From NCBI GenBank assembly GCA_034231615.1, contig CM067306.1, positions 37,682,571-37,746,570 on the forward strand: a DNA stretch of 64,000 bases, given 5' to 3'. Under the pieces are notes generated by a model. The model was not told the DNA's origin and made no database searches. It worked only from the letters and a program-made list of their open reading frames with translations. Source of the DNA: Meghimatium bilineatum (Eukaryota; Mollusca; Gastropoda; Stylommatophora; Philomycidae). Positions 24,801 to 33,730 of this stretch are shown here, one piece after another (position 1 is the first letter of the stretch; every line of letters begins with the position of its first letter). Both the position numbers and the translations under genes were made by a program.

Positions 24801-27800
24801 GGCCTCCTCTGGCCTCTATGAGAGAACATCTCCTTGACATGGATCTGATTAGCCATTGGATCTGTTGTTGTAGGATGGCTGCCAAATCTTTCCACAGTAC
24901 AAGAGACAACTGTCAGAGATTGGCTGGAGCCATGTCTTGCTGGCGGAGTTGTCTGTCAAGTTCATTCCATAAGTGTTCTATGGGGTTCATATCTGATGAT
25001 ATGACCGGCCACAGAATGGTCTGAACGTTGTTGTCAGTGAGGAACTGGGTGGTGAGTTGTGCCAAATGAGGTTGAACATTATCCTGCTGAAAAATCAACC
25101 CTATTATAACCAAAATTTGAAGGACACAAGGATGAACAATTTTAACAATGTATCGTTCGACATTCAGGCATCCTTCAATTTGCATCAGGTCACTTCATCC
25201 CATGAAGTTGATCACTCCCACATCAGTACACCTCCACCACCATGTGTTGTTCGTCCATCACAAGTGATGATGACCATTTGTTACATCCACTTTTGAAAAT
25301 TCAATTTTAGTTATGTCCTTGATTATGAGTTCGTAGATGGCTAATGAGCCCTATTCGAGCTGTAAATGTCCTTGGACAGTTTGGACATGGAATAACGACT
25401 GTAGATGGATCGTGGTCTTTCCGTGACTTTCTAGCTGCTCTCTGCTGTTGAGCTGCTGCATTTCTCTTCTTTTCACAAGATGATGCGCTCTTTTTTATTT
25501 TAGAACGCCATGTAGACCTATTTTGTGCAAGTTCTTCCCATGTATCGTGGTCTATTTCAAAGGCTTTCAGTGAGTTCTTTAACGAGTCTTTGTAGCGCTT
25601 CCTTTGGCCACCTTGAGATCGTATACCCTTCTCTAGCTCACCATAGAGAAGTATCTTTGGCAGACGATGGTCTGGCATACGCACCAAATGACCTGCCCAA
25701 CAAATCTGTGTCTGCATCAGGATCGTGTCAATGCTTGGGATACCAGCTCTATCAAGGACAGTGGTATCTGGAATCTTGTCTTGCCATCTGATGTTCATAA
25801 CTTTTCTGAGACAATTTGCATGAAAATGATTGAGTTTTTTCACATGACGTCTATACACAGTCCATGTTTCACTATACCACCATGTAGAGCAGCCTCATCA
25901 GCGCTGTTCTGCGCGCAGCACTCGCGTACTCTGAGATAAACTCTTCTCCATCTATCTATCCATCTATCAGTTTTTAAAAATCACCTCCCAAGGCAGCTAA
26001 TAGTGCTTCTGACCACATTAAACTGTCTGACCACTACACTTTGTGATTGTCCAGTCTATAAGCATCCAACGAGGAAGTATCGTTGATCTGTAATGAGATG
26101 AGCCATACTTGTACAATGAATTTTCAACTGAATTTATTCAAGGACCATCAATCTTTTAAAGACATTCAATGGGGGTCTGTGGGTCTCATACCAATGGCTC
26201 ATTAGACAAACCAACTATGCAATAGAAAACCTTAGTAGATGACATTCCTGTATATTGAGGTTATCTTCTTATAGAAGCTTCATGGCACGTCATCTATACA
26301 ATCCCGTAGTCGTAACCTTCGATAATAGTTACCATGTTGTTCCGACATGCCGATGTTGTGCTTGAACTATTTACGGGCACGGCGTGGGTGGGTGGAACAA
26401 CAAAGAAAACTGTCGCAAGGGCCAGAGTTGTGCCCTGATGTCGACATCTGTTTCGACGGAATTGGACTCGAAACACCATCGAGTCAAATGGCTGCTGGAA
26501 CAGAGGGCGGAGCACTTATGGGAATGCCCCACGTGCTGTGAGGCCAGTTTTCTAATCAAGAATCAATAATATGGTATCATGCAATACATCTCCTCCAAAG
26601 ATATCAACAGACCACAATATTTCACCTTAGAACAGGCCACTGCAGACTGTTGGGTCACCTTTATTGATTAAGGATCTCATACACAGATGAATGTCCATGT
26701 GGATCCGGAACCCAAACTCCAGAACACATACTTCAGGACTGCCCAACATACAAAGAGCAGAGACAGCAGACCTGGCCAGAGGATACAGACTTGAGGCAAA
26801 AGCTATGGGGCAGCCGCTCTGACCTGGAGAAGACAGTGGACTTCGTCTTGACGACAGGTCTGACGGTATAGCATGACCACATACTGAACGCAGAAGAAGA
26901 AGAAGAATAATATGGTCAGAGAGTTTGTGTTCAGTAAGTTTCATGGGATTCTCATGAACCTGTCACAAGATATTGCCAAAAATGTTTTGATCATGACCTC
27001 ACGAATCATGAGGTGAGCACAATTCAGGTAAAGACCAGAAGTTAATGACCAGGCAGACACAGTTGATAGGGTGAATGATGTCCAATCAGCGAATATCTTT
27101 TATAAAAGTAACTCCAAAAAAGTTGAGTTTCTTTTTTGAACAGTATAATTTCGTGTAATGTAACCGCATGAGATTGGTGTAAAGATGGAAGAACCTGTAA
27201 TGAGAAAAGATATAGGAAGAGACAGATCAAGACTGAACAGTTACAACTATTCAACAGCACTGAACTGGAACCAATATAATACACCGATGGATTTATTGAG
27301 TACCTACAGATTTTCACAGTTTGGTTTGATAACCTGCAGTCACAACTCAATGTAACTGAACATATCTGATAAATAAAATATGTTATGCAACGTTCCTCAC
27401 ATACAAGAAAACAGTAACCTACTTGCAAATACACAAATCACATTGTTTACCTAAAGTTGATCCGCCTTCACTGGGGACACATGTGAAACCTTGCCTACGA
27501 GGAAAGTAAAATACTGTGACACCTTTAAAGTTCACTTTTTTCTTCATCCTCTTTGGGGGTGTTGGTCCAGAAACAACTGCAAGTTGAAGACAAACTAATA
27601 TTAAAGTAAATAAATGTACATACATTGCAACTATAGTTGAAGACAAACTAATATTAAAGTAAATAAATGTACATACATTGCAACTATAGTTGAAGACAAA
27701 CTAATATTAAAGTAAATACATTTTACAACTATATTACAACTATAGGAACACTGAGAAAACTACAAGGTTGAAAATGTTTAGAGGGTTGACTTCACACTTA

Positions 27801-29128
27801 ACCACTATGACACAAAGATCCCCAATGCATATTGTCTGTTATTATTCCTCCACCTTGATATGTTTTATAGATGAAGGTCTATTGTTGATGATGAGACATC
27901 TACATTGGAAGGATAAAGTTGTATAGATGAGGGTCTATTGTTGATGATGTGAGACCATCATTGGAAGGATAAAAATGAAACCACTATGTACCAAAACCTA
28001 ATACTGTAATAATTATTGAATTATTTCTTCTCATTTGTTCTCAAACTCCCACAGATTAGCAGGATATAGTCAGGAGAATAGAATGCATATATTGTCATAG
28101 TCTACAGCTTTGCAGCAATATATTGTGCCCTTCTGTCTACTCATCCACCTCAGAGAGGCTACGGATCACTTTGACCATTCACATGATGGGACAGCAAACA
28201 CTACACTCAAAAATCTTAAAAGCCTCTTACAACTTGTATGGCAATTAACAGTGTTGCTATTCTTTGCTCCCCTTTCTGGCCCTGGAAATACACTGGTTAT
28301 ATATATGACTATTTGTACTTATTTATTTATTAGACATCTACGATGCTGAAATTTGACATGCTGGACTGAATGGGGAAAATAATGCAGCTCTACTGTAACA
28401 CTAGCAGTACAACGTACTTCACGCTCTCCAGCTAAATATTTGTTGTGAAGAATTGTATCTTGTAGTGTTGCATGGTGCCATGGCTGCTGGTGCGCAGCTT
28501 TATCTGATATCTCCAATTTTAGCACCAGTGATTGCTTGGGCAGGACTATGTCCTGTTCGATCTCAGGGATGGCCTGACAATCTTAATTTCCAGTCTCTGT
28601 CAATTGGACTAAGCCCCATCTCCACTTCAAAGGAGGTGGGTCAGCTAAAATCATATGAATACTTGTGCTGATTATTTGTCAGAAAATGCAGAAAAGAAGT
28701 AGAAGAAGTATGAAAAGTAACATGTTATCACTTATCCTTTTCCGGCGGAGACGTATGTGTGTATGTGTCGGGACATTGGCACAAATATAATGGCGACACA
28801 ACACGTTTTAATTTCCTTGAATATATCCTGCTGGAAATCTAGTAGAGCCATTGTCTGGCTACAAGAGAGAACCAGCAGCGGGAGTTTGAGAATGAACAAT
28901 GATGAAGAAGAAGACATAATTTTATGTATCAGATAAACGCAGACATTCAGGATGAGAAATAAGCACCAAAGAATAGAAAGAAGTTGGTTACATACCTTCT
29001 GGAGCAAGAGCATCTGTGCTGCCTGCGCTGCAGTTGCTGTCATCGCTTTCCAACTGTCCATTAGAGGTTGTTGCATTGTCCTGCACAGCACCATCATCCA
29101 CAGCTTCATCAAGCTTCCGTTTCAGCAT
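15644..29128 (-). CDS. CSRNP: CSRNP / AXUD1 family nuclear protein, three coding exons
   Basis: The CDS is the join of 28996-29128, 27451-27576 and 15644-18819 on the minus strand: 1144 codons plus stop. Introns begin GT and end AG, and both junctions are phase 1, so the codons close exactly (E-V and L-G-M). The protein opens MLKRKLDEA, close to the start of human CSRNP1. Around residues 60-87 it carries the family block [17 protein letters not shown] followed by GGSTLGM. Near residues 165-262 comes the hallmark Cys-rich domain: [11 protein letters not shown], then [20 protein letters not shown], then FPCGC, ending in [17 protein letters not shown] His run, Pro and Gln runs, and a long Ser/Thr-rich tail follow. 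CSRNP proteins are nuclear transcriptional activators reported to bind AGAGTG. At 1144 residues this is about twice the human paralogues, mostly through the tail. KRK and PKRMKKK are likely nuclear-localisation signals. The family assignment is very firm; orthology to one vertebrate paralogue is not implied. Confidence 0.96.
18794..19062. repeat. 51-52 bp tandem array spanning the exon 3 acceptor of CSRNP
   Basis: About five units of 51-52 bp. The first covers the start of exon 3, the splice acceptor and the end of intron 2 (GACATACC boundary at 18819/18820). Units 2 and later read GACAAACCTTTTTTAATAG and keep an AG|GT on the minus strand at 18871/18870 and 18922/18921. The last unit runs into a T-run near 19070. 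Confidence 0.9.
19285..20062 (+). mobile_element. LINE ORF2 3' half, in CSRNP intron 2
   Basis: Begins in the RT ([19 protein letters not shown], with the YADD-equivalent degraded) and continues through [51 protein letters not shown] and [14 protein letters not shown]. Related copies are at 48330, 59384 and 61140. Several frame changes; it is antisense to CSRNP. Confidence 0.85.
20065..20205 (-). mobile_element. SINE-like element A, partial
   Basis: TCAATCTCAAACTCCCACTGG to CAGTAATCTTCAACGG follow the element A order but with about 20% differences. It lies just after the LINE end. Confidence 0.7.
20285..20400 (-). mobile_element. R1-like LINE 3' tail
   Basis: Minus-strand tail with CTCAGCTGTGAGCAGATAGC on the plus strand, as at 50725-50805. 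Oriented by its ATCATCAAG end. Confidence 0.6.
20430..22530 (-). mobile_element. Jockey/I-like LINE: RT, RNase H and C-terminal region, decayed
   Basis: Reading down the minus strand: [18 protein letters not shown] (RT motif A) near 22380, [13 protein letters not shown] (degraded YADD) near 22135, then RNase H with [15 protein letters not shown] near 21150, [15 protein letters not shown] near 21050 and [20 protein letters not shown] near 20910. The C-terminal region follows ([31 protein letters not shown]) and the end is [14 protein letters not shown] to a stop near 20475. A GAA-rich 3' end lies at 20430. RNase H acidic residues are present. There are several stops and shifts, and the copy is 5'-truncated. 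It lies in CSRNP intron 2, in the same orientation as the gene. Confidence 0.88.
22531..22646. mobile_element. Repeat C copy
   Basis: Shares GGGCAGGACTATGGTCCTGC, CTTAGTTTCCAGC and CTGAACTAAGCC with 28528-28650 and 35814-35945. No coding potential. The 10-bp inverted motif AGGAC..GTCCT is part of the unit. Confidence 0.7.
22650..23718 (-). mobile_element. RTE-like LINE, nearly whole reverse-transcriptase domain
   Basis: The minus strand covers [42 protein letters not shown] (near 23360), [18 protein letters not shown] (motif A), [20 protein letters not shown] (motif B), [12 protein letters not shown] (motif C) and [20 protein letters not shown]. Catalytic Asp residues are present. Only about one or two breaks separate the two main frames, so it is younger than most LINE pieces here. 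It is 5'-truncated at the satellite and 3'-truncated at repeat C. Endonuclease and C-terminal parts are missing. Confidence 0.9.
23719..24412. repeat. 64 bp satellite with higher-order structure
   Basis: About 11 units of 64 bp (TAGGGCCTACTGTTACAT, CATGGGCTACATTCACTAGT). Variants at the TACTGTTAG/TGCTGGTAG/TGCTTGTAG site and at GTCGC/GTAGC repeat in the order X-Y-Z twice, a 192-bp higher-order unit. Confidence 0.93.
24800..25297 (-). pseudogene. Tc1 transposase, C-terminal catalytic part
   Basis: Reads [59 protein letters not shown] and then QTLADSCLVLWKDL. This is the DD34E region: Asp in FQQDN and Glu in NPIEHLW. The fold is recognisable, but the reading frame has shifts upstream, around the TNNTWWW segment. 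Confidence 0.88.
25300..25925 (-). mobile_element. LINE C-terminal fragment ending in a C2H2 zinc finger, inserted in Tc1
   Basis: A clean minus-strand frame: [77 protein letters not shown] and [20 protein letters not shown] with the finger's Cys-Cys-His-His. This is a widespread LINE ORF2 tail. It has no internal stop over about 183 codons, so the insertion is recent compared with the host Tc1. Confidence 0.88.
25955..26106 (-). pseudogene. Tc1 transposase, N-terminal DNA-binding part
   Basis: From the ATG at 26106 the minus strand reads [11 protein letters not shown], then [20 protein letters not shown], the paired-type helix-turn-helix. There is a stop between the two segments. The better preserved equivalent is at 60132-60480. 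Confidence 0.8.
26171..26562 (+). mobile_element. SINE-like repeat D, full-length copy in Tc1
   Basis: 392 bp from GGGGGTCTGTGGGTCTCAT to CTAATCAAGAA, flanked by TCAAT on both sides (26166-26170 and 26563-26567). The Tc1 copy at 60.5 kb lacks it, confirming insertion. No convincing pol III boxes and no coding potential; class uncertain. Confidence 0.75.
26576..26905 (+). mobile_element. Jockey/I-like LINE 3' end, 5'-truncated, with an 11-bp target duplication
   Basis: 330 bp encoding [20 protein letters not shown], then [40 protein letters not shown] and [13 protein letters not shown] to a stop, followed by GAACGCAGAAGAAGAAGAAG. Flanks are AATAATATGGT at 26565-26575 and 26906-26916. The CPCG...H...C zinc-like motif is typical of these LINE C-termini. 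Confidence 0.92.
27451..27576 (-). CDS. CSRNP: CSRNP coding exon 2 (FYFPRRQGF block)
   Basis: 126 bp, phase 1 at both ends. It encodes the basic stretch PPKRMKKK and the conserved [12 protein letters not shown]...GGSTL block found in all CSRNP proteins. The acceptor is CTTGCAG|TTG and the donor is TTTAG|GTAAAC. The intron side of the acceptor is the first unit of a tandem array (see 27577-27720). Confidence 0.95.
27577..27720. repeat. 53 bp tandem array abutting the exon 2 acceptor of CSRNP
   Basis: About 2.5 units of 53 bp begin immediately at the intron side of exon 2. The genuine acceptor reads CTTCAACTTGCAG; the copied units read CTTCAACTATAG on the minus strand and so keep an AG, for example at 27632-27631. 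Units share AGACAAACTAATATTAAAG. Confidence 0.88.
28030..28290 (-). mobile_element. SINE-like repeat B copy, in CSRNP intron 1
   Basis: Plus-strand TCTCAAACTCCCACAGATTAGCAGG, TACAGCTTTGCAGCAATAT and CAGTGTTGCTATTCTTTGC are the reverse complement of family B. Confidence 0.75.
28528..28650. mobile_element. Repeat C copy, in CSRNP intron 1
   Basis: TTGCTTGGGCAGGACTATG, CTTAATTTCCAGTCTC and TTGGACTAAGCCCCATCTCC, as at 35814. Confidence 0.75.
28751..28915 (+). mobile_element. SINE-like element A copy, in CSRNP intron 1
   Basis: CCGGCGGAGACG to GAATGAACAATGATGAAGAAG. The full family order is present but diverged. It lies about 80 bp from exon 1. Confidence 0.8.
28996..29128 (-). CDS. CSRNP: CSRNP coding exon 1
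   Basis: This exon encodes the first 44 residues plus one base. The start is the ATG at 29128-29126, which gives MLKRKLDEA as in the family. The donor reads GAAG|GTATGT. An AG 11 bases upstream of the ATG (TATCTTTAG) after a pyrimidine-rich stretch could be the acceptor of this exon, so an upstream untranslated exon is likely. The rest of the exon is acidic and Ser/Asn-rich ([11 protein letters not shown]). Confidence 0.92.
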
Positions 29129-29439
29129 GGTATATGTTGCTAAAGATAGGGGTGTATGCTTCTATACTGACAGAACTGAGTTTGCTGACAGCAACTGTGA
29201 TCTCGAGTTAATAGATGATGTGTCCTTCAATGAACTTGAATCCTATTCACCATTTAAGATGCTGTAGCTTTTTGATAAGATTCTCATGGTTAAGCAAAAA
29301 ATATGATGGCTGCATCTGGCTCCCACAAGCTTCAACCATTCTGTAAAAGAATAATATATAGGCCTAAATATACATATATATAATAAATATTGGTGACTAG
29401 TAATATCAAGCAAGATCTCATAAATATCCGGTTAAACAG

Positions 29440-29830
29440 CTACACGCTTCAAGAAGTTACCACCTTCACATATCTCTTGGACCCCAAATATGTATTGATG
29501 GCAACTCAGGAAATGAGATTACGCTAAGACTCAATATGGAAATGGTTGTCATGGCAAGGTGGAATATGATTTGCAAAAGTAAGATCAGTATTACAGTAAA
29601 GAACAATCTATTCAGATCGCTAGTAATAAGTATACTTTTATATGGATGTGACAGCTGGGCCCTCAATGTAGACATGGAAAGAAGGATTCAGACTTTTGAA
29701 TACAAGTGCCACAGATGTTTGTTAAGTACTAGCAATATAGAACACAAGACAAATATATTCATCCGGCAACAAATAAACAAACTTGCGGGTTATCAAGGAC
29801 CACTTTTGGCAGTGATGAAATGGCGTAAAC
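29440..29830 (+). mobile_element. LINE ORF2 C-terminal fragment
   Basis: Reads KNNLFRSLVISILLYGCDSW, RRIQTFEYKCHRCLL, EHKTNIFIRQQINKLAGYQG and LLAVMKWRKHIWFGHV. A LINE tail common in invertebrates; the homologous antisense copy is at 36175-36615. It runs directly into the 23-bp array. Confidence 0.85.
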
Positions 29831-30072
29831 ATATTTGGTTTGGACATGTAAACATGTTTGGTTTGGACATGTAAACATGTTTGGTTTGGACATGTAAACA
29901 TGTTTGGTTGGACATGTAAACATGTTTGGTTTGGACATGTAAACATGTTTGGTTGGACATGTAAACATGTTTGGTTTGGACATGTAAACATGTTTGGTTT
30001 GGACATGTAAACATGTTTGGTTTGGACATGTAAACATGTTTGGTTGGACATGTAAACATGTTTGGTTTGGAC
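29831..30072. repeat. 22-23 bp minisatellite seeded from a LINE
   Basis: About 11 units of TTTGGTTTGGACATGTAAACATG length class, containing the near-palindrome ACATGTAAACATGT. The unit includes the LINE codons for W-F-G-H-V. Confidence 0.95.
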
Positions 30073-30965
30073 ATCCTCTCACCACATCTGTTAACAGATA
30101 CACAGAAAACATGTGAAATGTATAAGAAGACCTGCAATTATGAACAGTTATACACAAATATTGAAGGACACAAGATTTCAGAAATTAGGTATGCAGATGA
30201 CAATCAATCAATCAAGTGCCATGCCGACTGGCATAGGCGATCATGTTTCTCCACGATTCTCTGTCTCGTGTGTTGTCAATAAGCTTGGTTGGTGAGCTTC
30301 TACCGTGCCACGATACAAGCCCATCTAGTAACTTTTTGTCGTCCCCTATCTCTTCTCCCTTTGATCTTTCCAGTGGTTATTAAGTGTTCAAGCTGTGTTC
30401 TTCTCAGCACATGCCCTAGAAACCTTGACTGTCTGCCCCTAATGTTTTATATGATTGATGCAGATGACACCAACATAATATCAAAAAGCCTAACAAGCAT
30501 AGAACACATGATATGTCAGTTAAACATCATAGCGAGGCACAACATATAATGCATATCAACAGAAATGAACGCACACCGACAATAGTCATTGAAAACAAAC
30601 ACAAACAAATAGAAAATGTCAGCAGCCTTGAATATCTCAGATCAACTATTAATATCACAGGAGATTGCTATGCTGAGATTTAGAAAGAGATTAGCAGGCC
30701 CTACAAAAAAAATCTCAGATGACAAATCTATGGCAAGGGGCAAATAAAAACACAAAATTACTACTATTAATAAGATTATTTTTCCAGTGGCAACCCATGG
30801 GTGTGAGACTTGGGCAATGATAAACGGAATGGAAAAGAAAATATCAGGATAAGAAAAATATAAGGAAAAGAAAATATCTGAAATGAAATTCGATATGAAA
30901 GGTCCTAAGAATATCATGGACAGATAGATGATCCAATACAAGCATCCATAAAGACCTGAACTTAG
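30073..30965 (+). mobile_element. LINE RT-to-C-terminal fragment, interrupted
   Basis: Starts in RT motif B (ILSPHL, NRYTEN), continues NIEGHKISEIRYADD and breaks at 30202. It resumes at 30470 with DTNIISKSLTSIEHMICQL, then VATHGCETWAMI-type and KVLRISWTD-type sequence. Same family as 8771-9199. Heavily decayed after the insertion point. Confidence 0.8.
30203..30457 (-). mobile_element. LINE 3' end inserted in the YADD codons of another LINE
   Basis: 255 bp flanked by perfect 12-bp ATGCAGATGACA (30191-30202 and 30458-30469). The minus strand reads RQSRFLGHVLRRTQLEHLIT, GKIKGRRDRGRQK and NTRDRESWRNMIAYASRHGT. It ends in GATTGATTGAT, a tetranucleotide LINE 3' tail. Confidence 0.92.
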
Positions 30966-32690
30966 AGGGGGACTAGCTGTTCAAAACTATCCAAAACTGC
31001 AAGGAAACATATTTCTGTAGTTTGTCATTGTTTTCTGAATGGTCTGGATGCACAATTGCAAACAATGAGTGCAATAAACATTCTTATCATGAAAATACCT
31101 TAAATGGTGAAATACATATAGGGTTAAAAGAACATTTATCCATTTCTACATAAGTGGACTGAAAAACCAGTGCACAAATACGTATTTCTCTTGTTTGTTT
31201 TACCCATTTGTCCATTCTAGTATTAAGTGGCAAAGTAGTTCTCTGGGGAATAACTGCTTCATATATGTTTGTTTCTGCAACTTATTTTATTTCTGTGATT
31301 TATCTTTTGCATGGCCGGCCCCTGGATTTATATTGTGACTGTATAGAATTTCTCTTTAGATGTCTGATGACTGTGGTTGGGTGTGAAAACCATTGAATTT
31401 GTTGTCTTCTGATGTCATCTAGAACTAGAATTGTGTTCGTTTTTCTCCTGATGCTTTCATTTCTCATTCTTATTGTCTCTTATTGTTATTCTGAGAATTC
31501 TACTCGACAATAATATGACATTTCTATTGTGATAGTTTTCTTATGTTTTTCTGTTAGTGTCCATGTTTTACATTTGCGATGATGTTCCTCCTTCGCAAGC
31601 GAAGATGAGCATGACATGAAAAAACAATAAATTGTGGTGAACAAGTAGAAATACAATGGTATCACAGTGATGAAATGATAATTGTTGTGTATAATGCTAT
31701 CTTACTCCTTTGGAGCAGTTCTCACATCCTTGGTTCCCACCTGGCACTCAGCTCTCACCAGTGGCTCCCAGTAGTTGCCAGCATCCGGCAGCAGCCACAC
31801 CCCGGTAATGACTCTGACAGGACGGCCAAACCAGATGAGGGTAAACTATGGGCTCAGGACCGGAGGTAACCACAGGGCATGTCTGCCTAAACATGTGAAG
31901 CCTGGATATGGAGGACAGAGCAGAAGAAACATGCCCTGTTCAACAGGTGGAAAGGCATTTATCAGCAGAACATTGTGGAATGCAAAGAGCTTCGTGAGAC
32001 ACATAGAACACTCTGGTTATCCACTGCATCCTGGTATATCTCCAGTCATCTTGATTTATCTTGCCACTGAAACACTGTTGAATTAGGAAGAGAGAGTATG
32101 GTCGACGAATGGCGCAACTCCTCCACACTTTAAACAAAATTCAGCGCTAGTCATTACTCCTCAACATTCAACATCAACTCTCATAACAGGTCCTGTGGTA
32201 ATGGGGAAGTGACAAACCAGAAAGTGTGACAGCGAAGTACAGAAGAAATCTAATCTGTAAGCGCTACGTGCTTTTCTGTAAAATGATTCAACAATGTCTA
32301 TGATTGTAGTGTCAAAATTAAATACTCAGTATGTGCCATAGACCACCATGTCAAACATAGTCAAAGGATTAATTGTAAAATTGTGGTATATATCACATTG
32401 ATACTGATTGGGTTTTTTTCAATTAATATTCTGATGTTAAAGATGTGTTCTACCGTGATTATGTTTGCTATGAAACCAAAATCATTCTGCGATTACTTCA
32501 CCTAACTTGTGCTTTATTCTATTCAGGAGTATTTTGAACATCACTTTGCTCGGATGTGTTTACAAGGCTAATCATCATGTATGTAATAACTAAACTTCGT
32601 TATATACATTAAATAATAACTAAACTTCGTTATATACATTAAATAATAAACTAACTATAAGAGAATGGTGGCTTTTGAACTAACATGCCA
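30966..32690. other. No gene recognised
   Basis: 31680-32150 is more GC-rich than its surroundings and reads in several open frames, but with no domain I recognise. It may be part of an uncharacterised repeat. A short motif at 31590-31620 (TTCGCAAGCGAAGATGAGC) recurs at 41085 (TTCGCAAGGGAAGATAAGC). A 33-bp unit is duplicated near 32585-32650. Confidence 0.4.
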
Positions 32691-32985
32691 ATAGCATGGA
32701 CTAACGGGAAGTCGAAAAAAAGGTGCTAAACAAAATCAACGTCCAAGAACAGCTTCTAAATACCATATTGAGAAGGAAGTTGGGTTTTTTCGACAATGTA
32801 AACAGACATAGTGGAATGTAAAGAGTATAGTTGGAGGGAGCAGAGGCAAAGGTCGCTCAAGACATCGCTGGACAGGAGATACCCAGCAATGCATGCTTAT
32901 GTCGATGGAGGAGGCAGGACAACTCGACCACAACCGAAGACATTTCAAGAGATTCATAAGGAAGACTACGTACTGGAAAGAATAT
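32691..32985 (+). mobile_element. LINE ORF2 C-terminal fragment
   Basis: Reads RRKLGFFDNVNRHSG and then, shifted, GSRGKGRSRHRWTGDTQQC, SMEEAGQLDHNRRHFKRFIR. Its end carries the target site of element A. Confidence 0.75.
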
Positions 32986-33147
32986 TATTCTTCTTCTTCA
33001 GCGTTCATTCTCAAACTCCCACTGGATATCTCTTGTAGCAGGACCATGGTCCTATTTGATTTCCAGAAGGATGTAGTCCAGAGAATGGAAATGCGTTGTG
33101 TCACCGTTTATTTGCGGCAATGGCCTGATACATCCGTCTTCGGTGGA
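32986..33147 (-). mobile_element. SINE-like element A, complete, with an 11-bp target duplication
   Basis: Exactly 162 bp between perfect GGAAAGAATAT direct repeats (32975-32985 and 33148-33158). On the minus strand it starts CACCGAAGACGG and ends GAACGCTGAAGAAGAAGAA. A complete reference copy. Confidence 0.93.
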
Positions 33148-33730
33148 GGAAAGAATATGCCCCATAACAATAAACGGTTACACTACGGAATAAACATCTC
33201 CCGACACAATTTTTTTCATTTATAACTGATCCTAAACCCTACCCCATCCCTAATGTAAATACTAATACGAAATTAATATGCCTTTTCAATTAATATACCT
33301 TAATTTTAAATACAAATTCTACTAATCACGCTGCAAAGGTTAGGTTATACCTCGAAACTAGAACAAAGGTCACAGTGAAGACTTATACCGTAGTTGCGCC
33401 CCAATAAACTAACAAGATTATGAAAAGTGATGCTAAATAGAGAATTACGTTATAAAAGTATGCGCTATAGAGGGATTAGACTTCTAGAAAACAAACGAAA
33501 TGGATGGTAGAGCTCCCCCAAACCCTGATCGAAGTCGTTTATATGACTTCGTTGTGTAGATTAGTACGACTAACGAAGAACTAAATAAGCGAGATTCTAA
33601 GACCAGAAATTCAAAATTTCTGTTGACATTCATTCCTACATTGTCTGACTTGAGTTTGTATTTGTGAACGGTAGCGAGCACAACACGAGATTCAAACTTT
33701 CCATGAAATAAGAAGATAACCTACCTTACC
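33148..33730. other. No gene recognised
   Basis: Largely unique AT-rich sequence immediately downstream (in CSRNP direction) of the candidate donor at 33730. It would be intronic if that exon is real. Confidence 0.35.

Larger units (their letters stand above)
24599..27143 (-). mobile_element. Tc1/mariner transposon with nested insertions
   Basis: The inverted ends are CTGTTCAAATAAAAAG and, at the right, CTGTTCAAAAAAGAAAC, each next to TA, the Tc1 target dinucleotide. The transposase is on the minus strand and is broken by three later insertions: a LINE at 25300-25925, repeat D at 26171-26562 and a Jockey-like LINE end at 26576-26905. A second, internally deleted copy at 59929-60738 shows the uninterrupted order. 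Confidence 0.88.
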
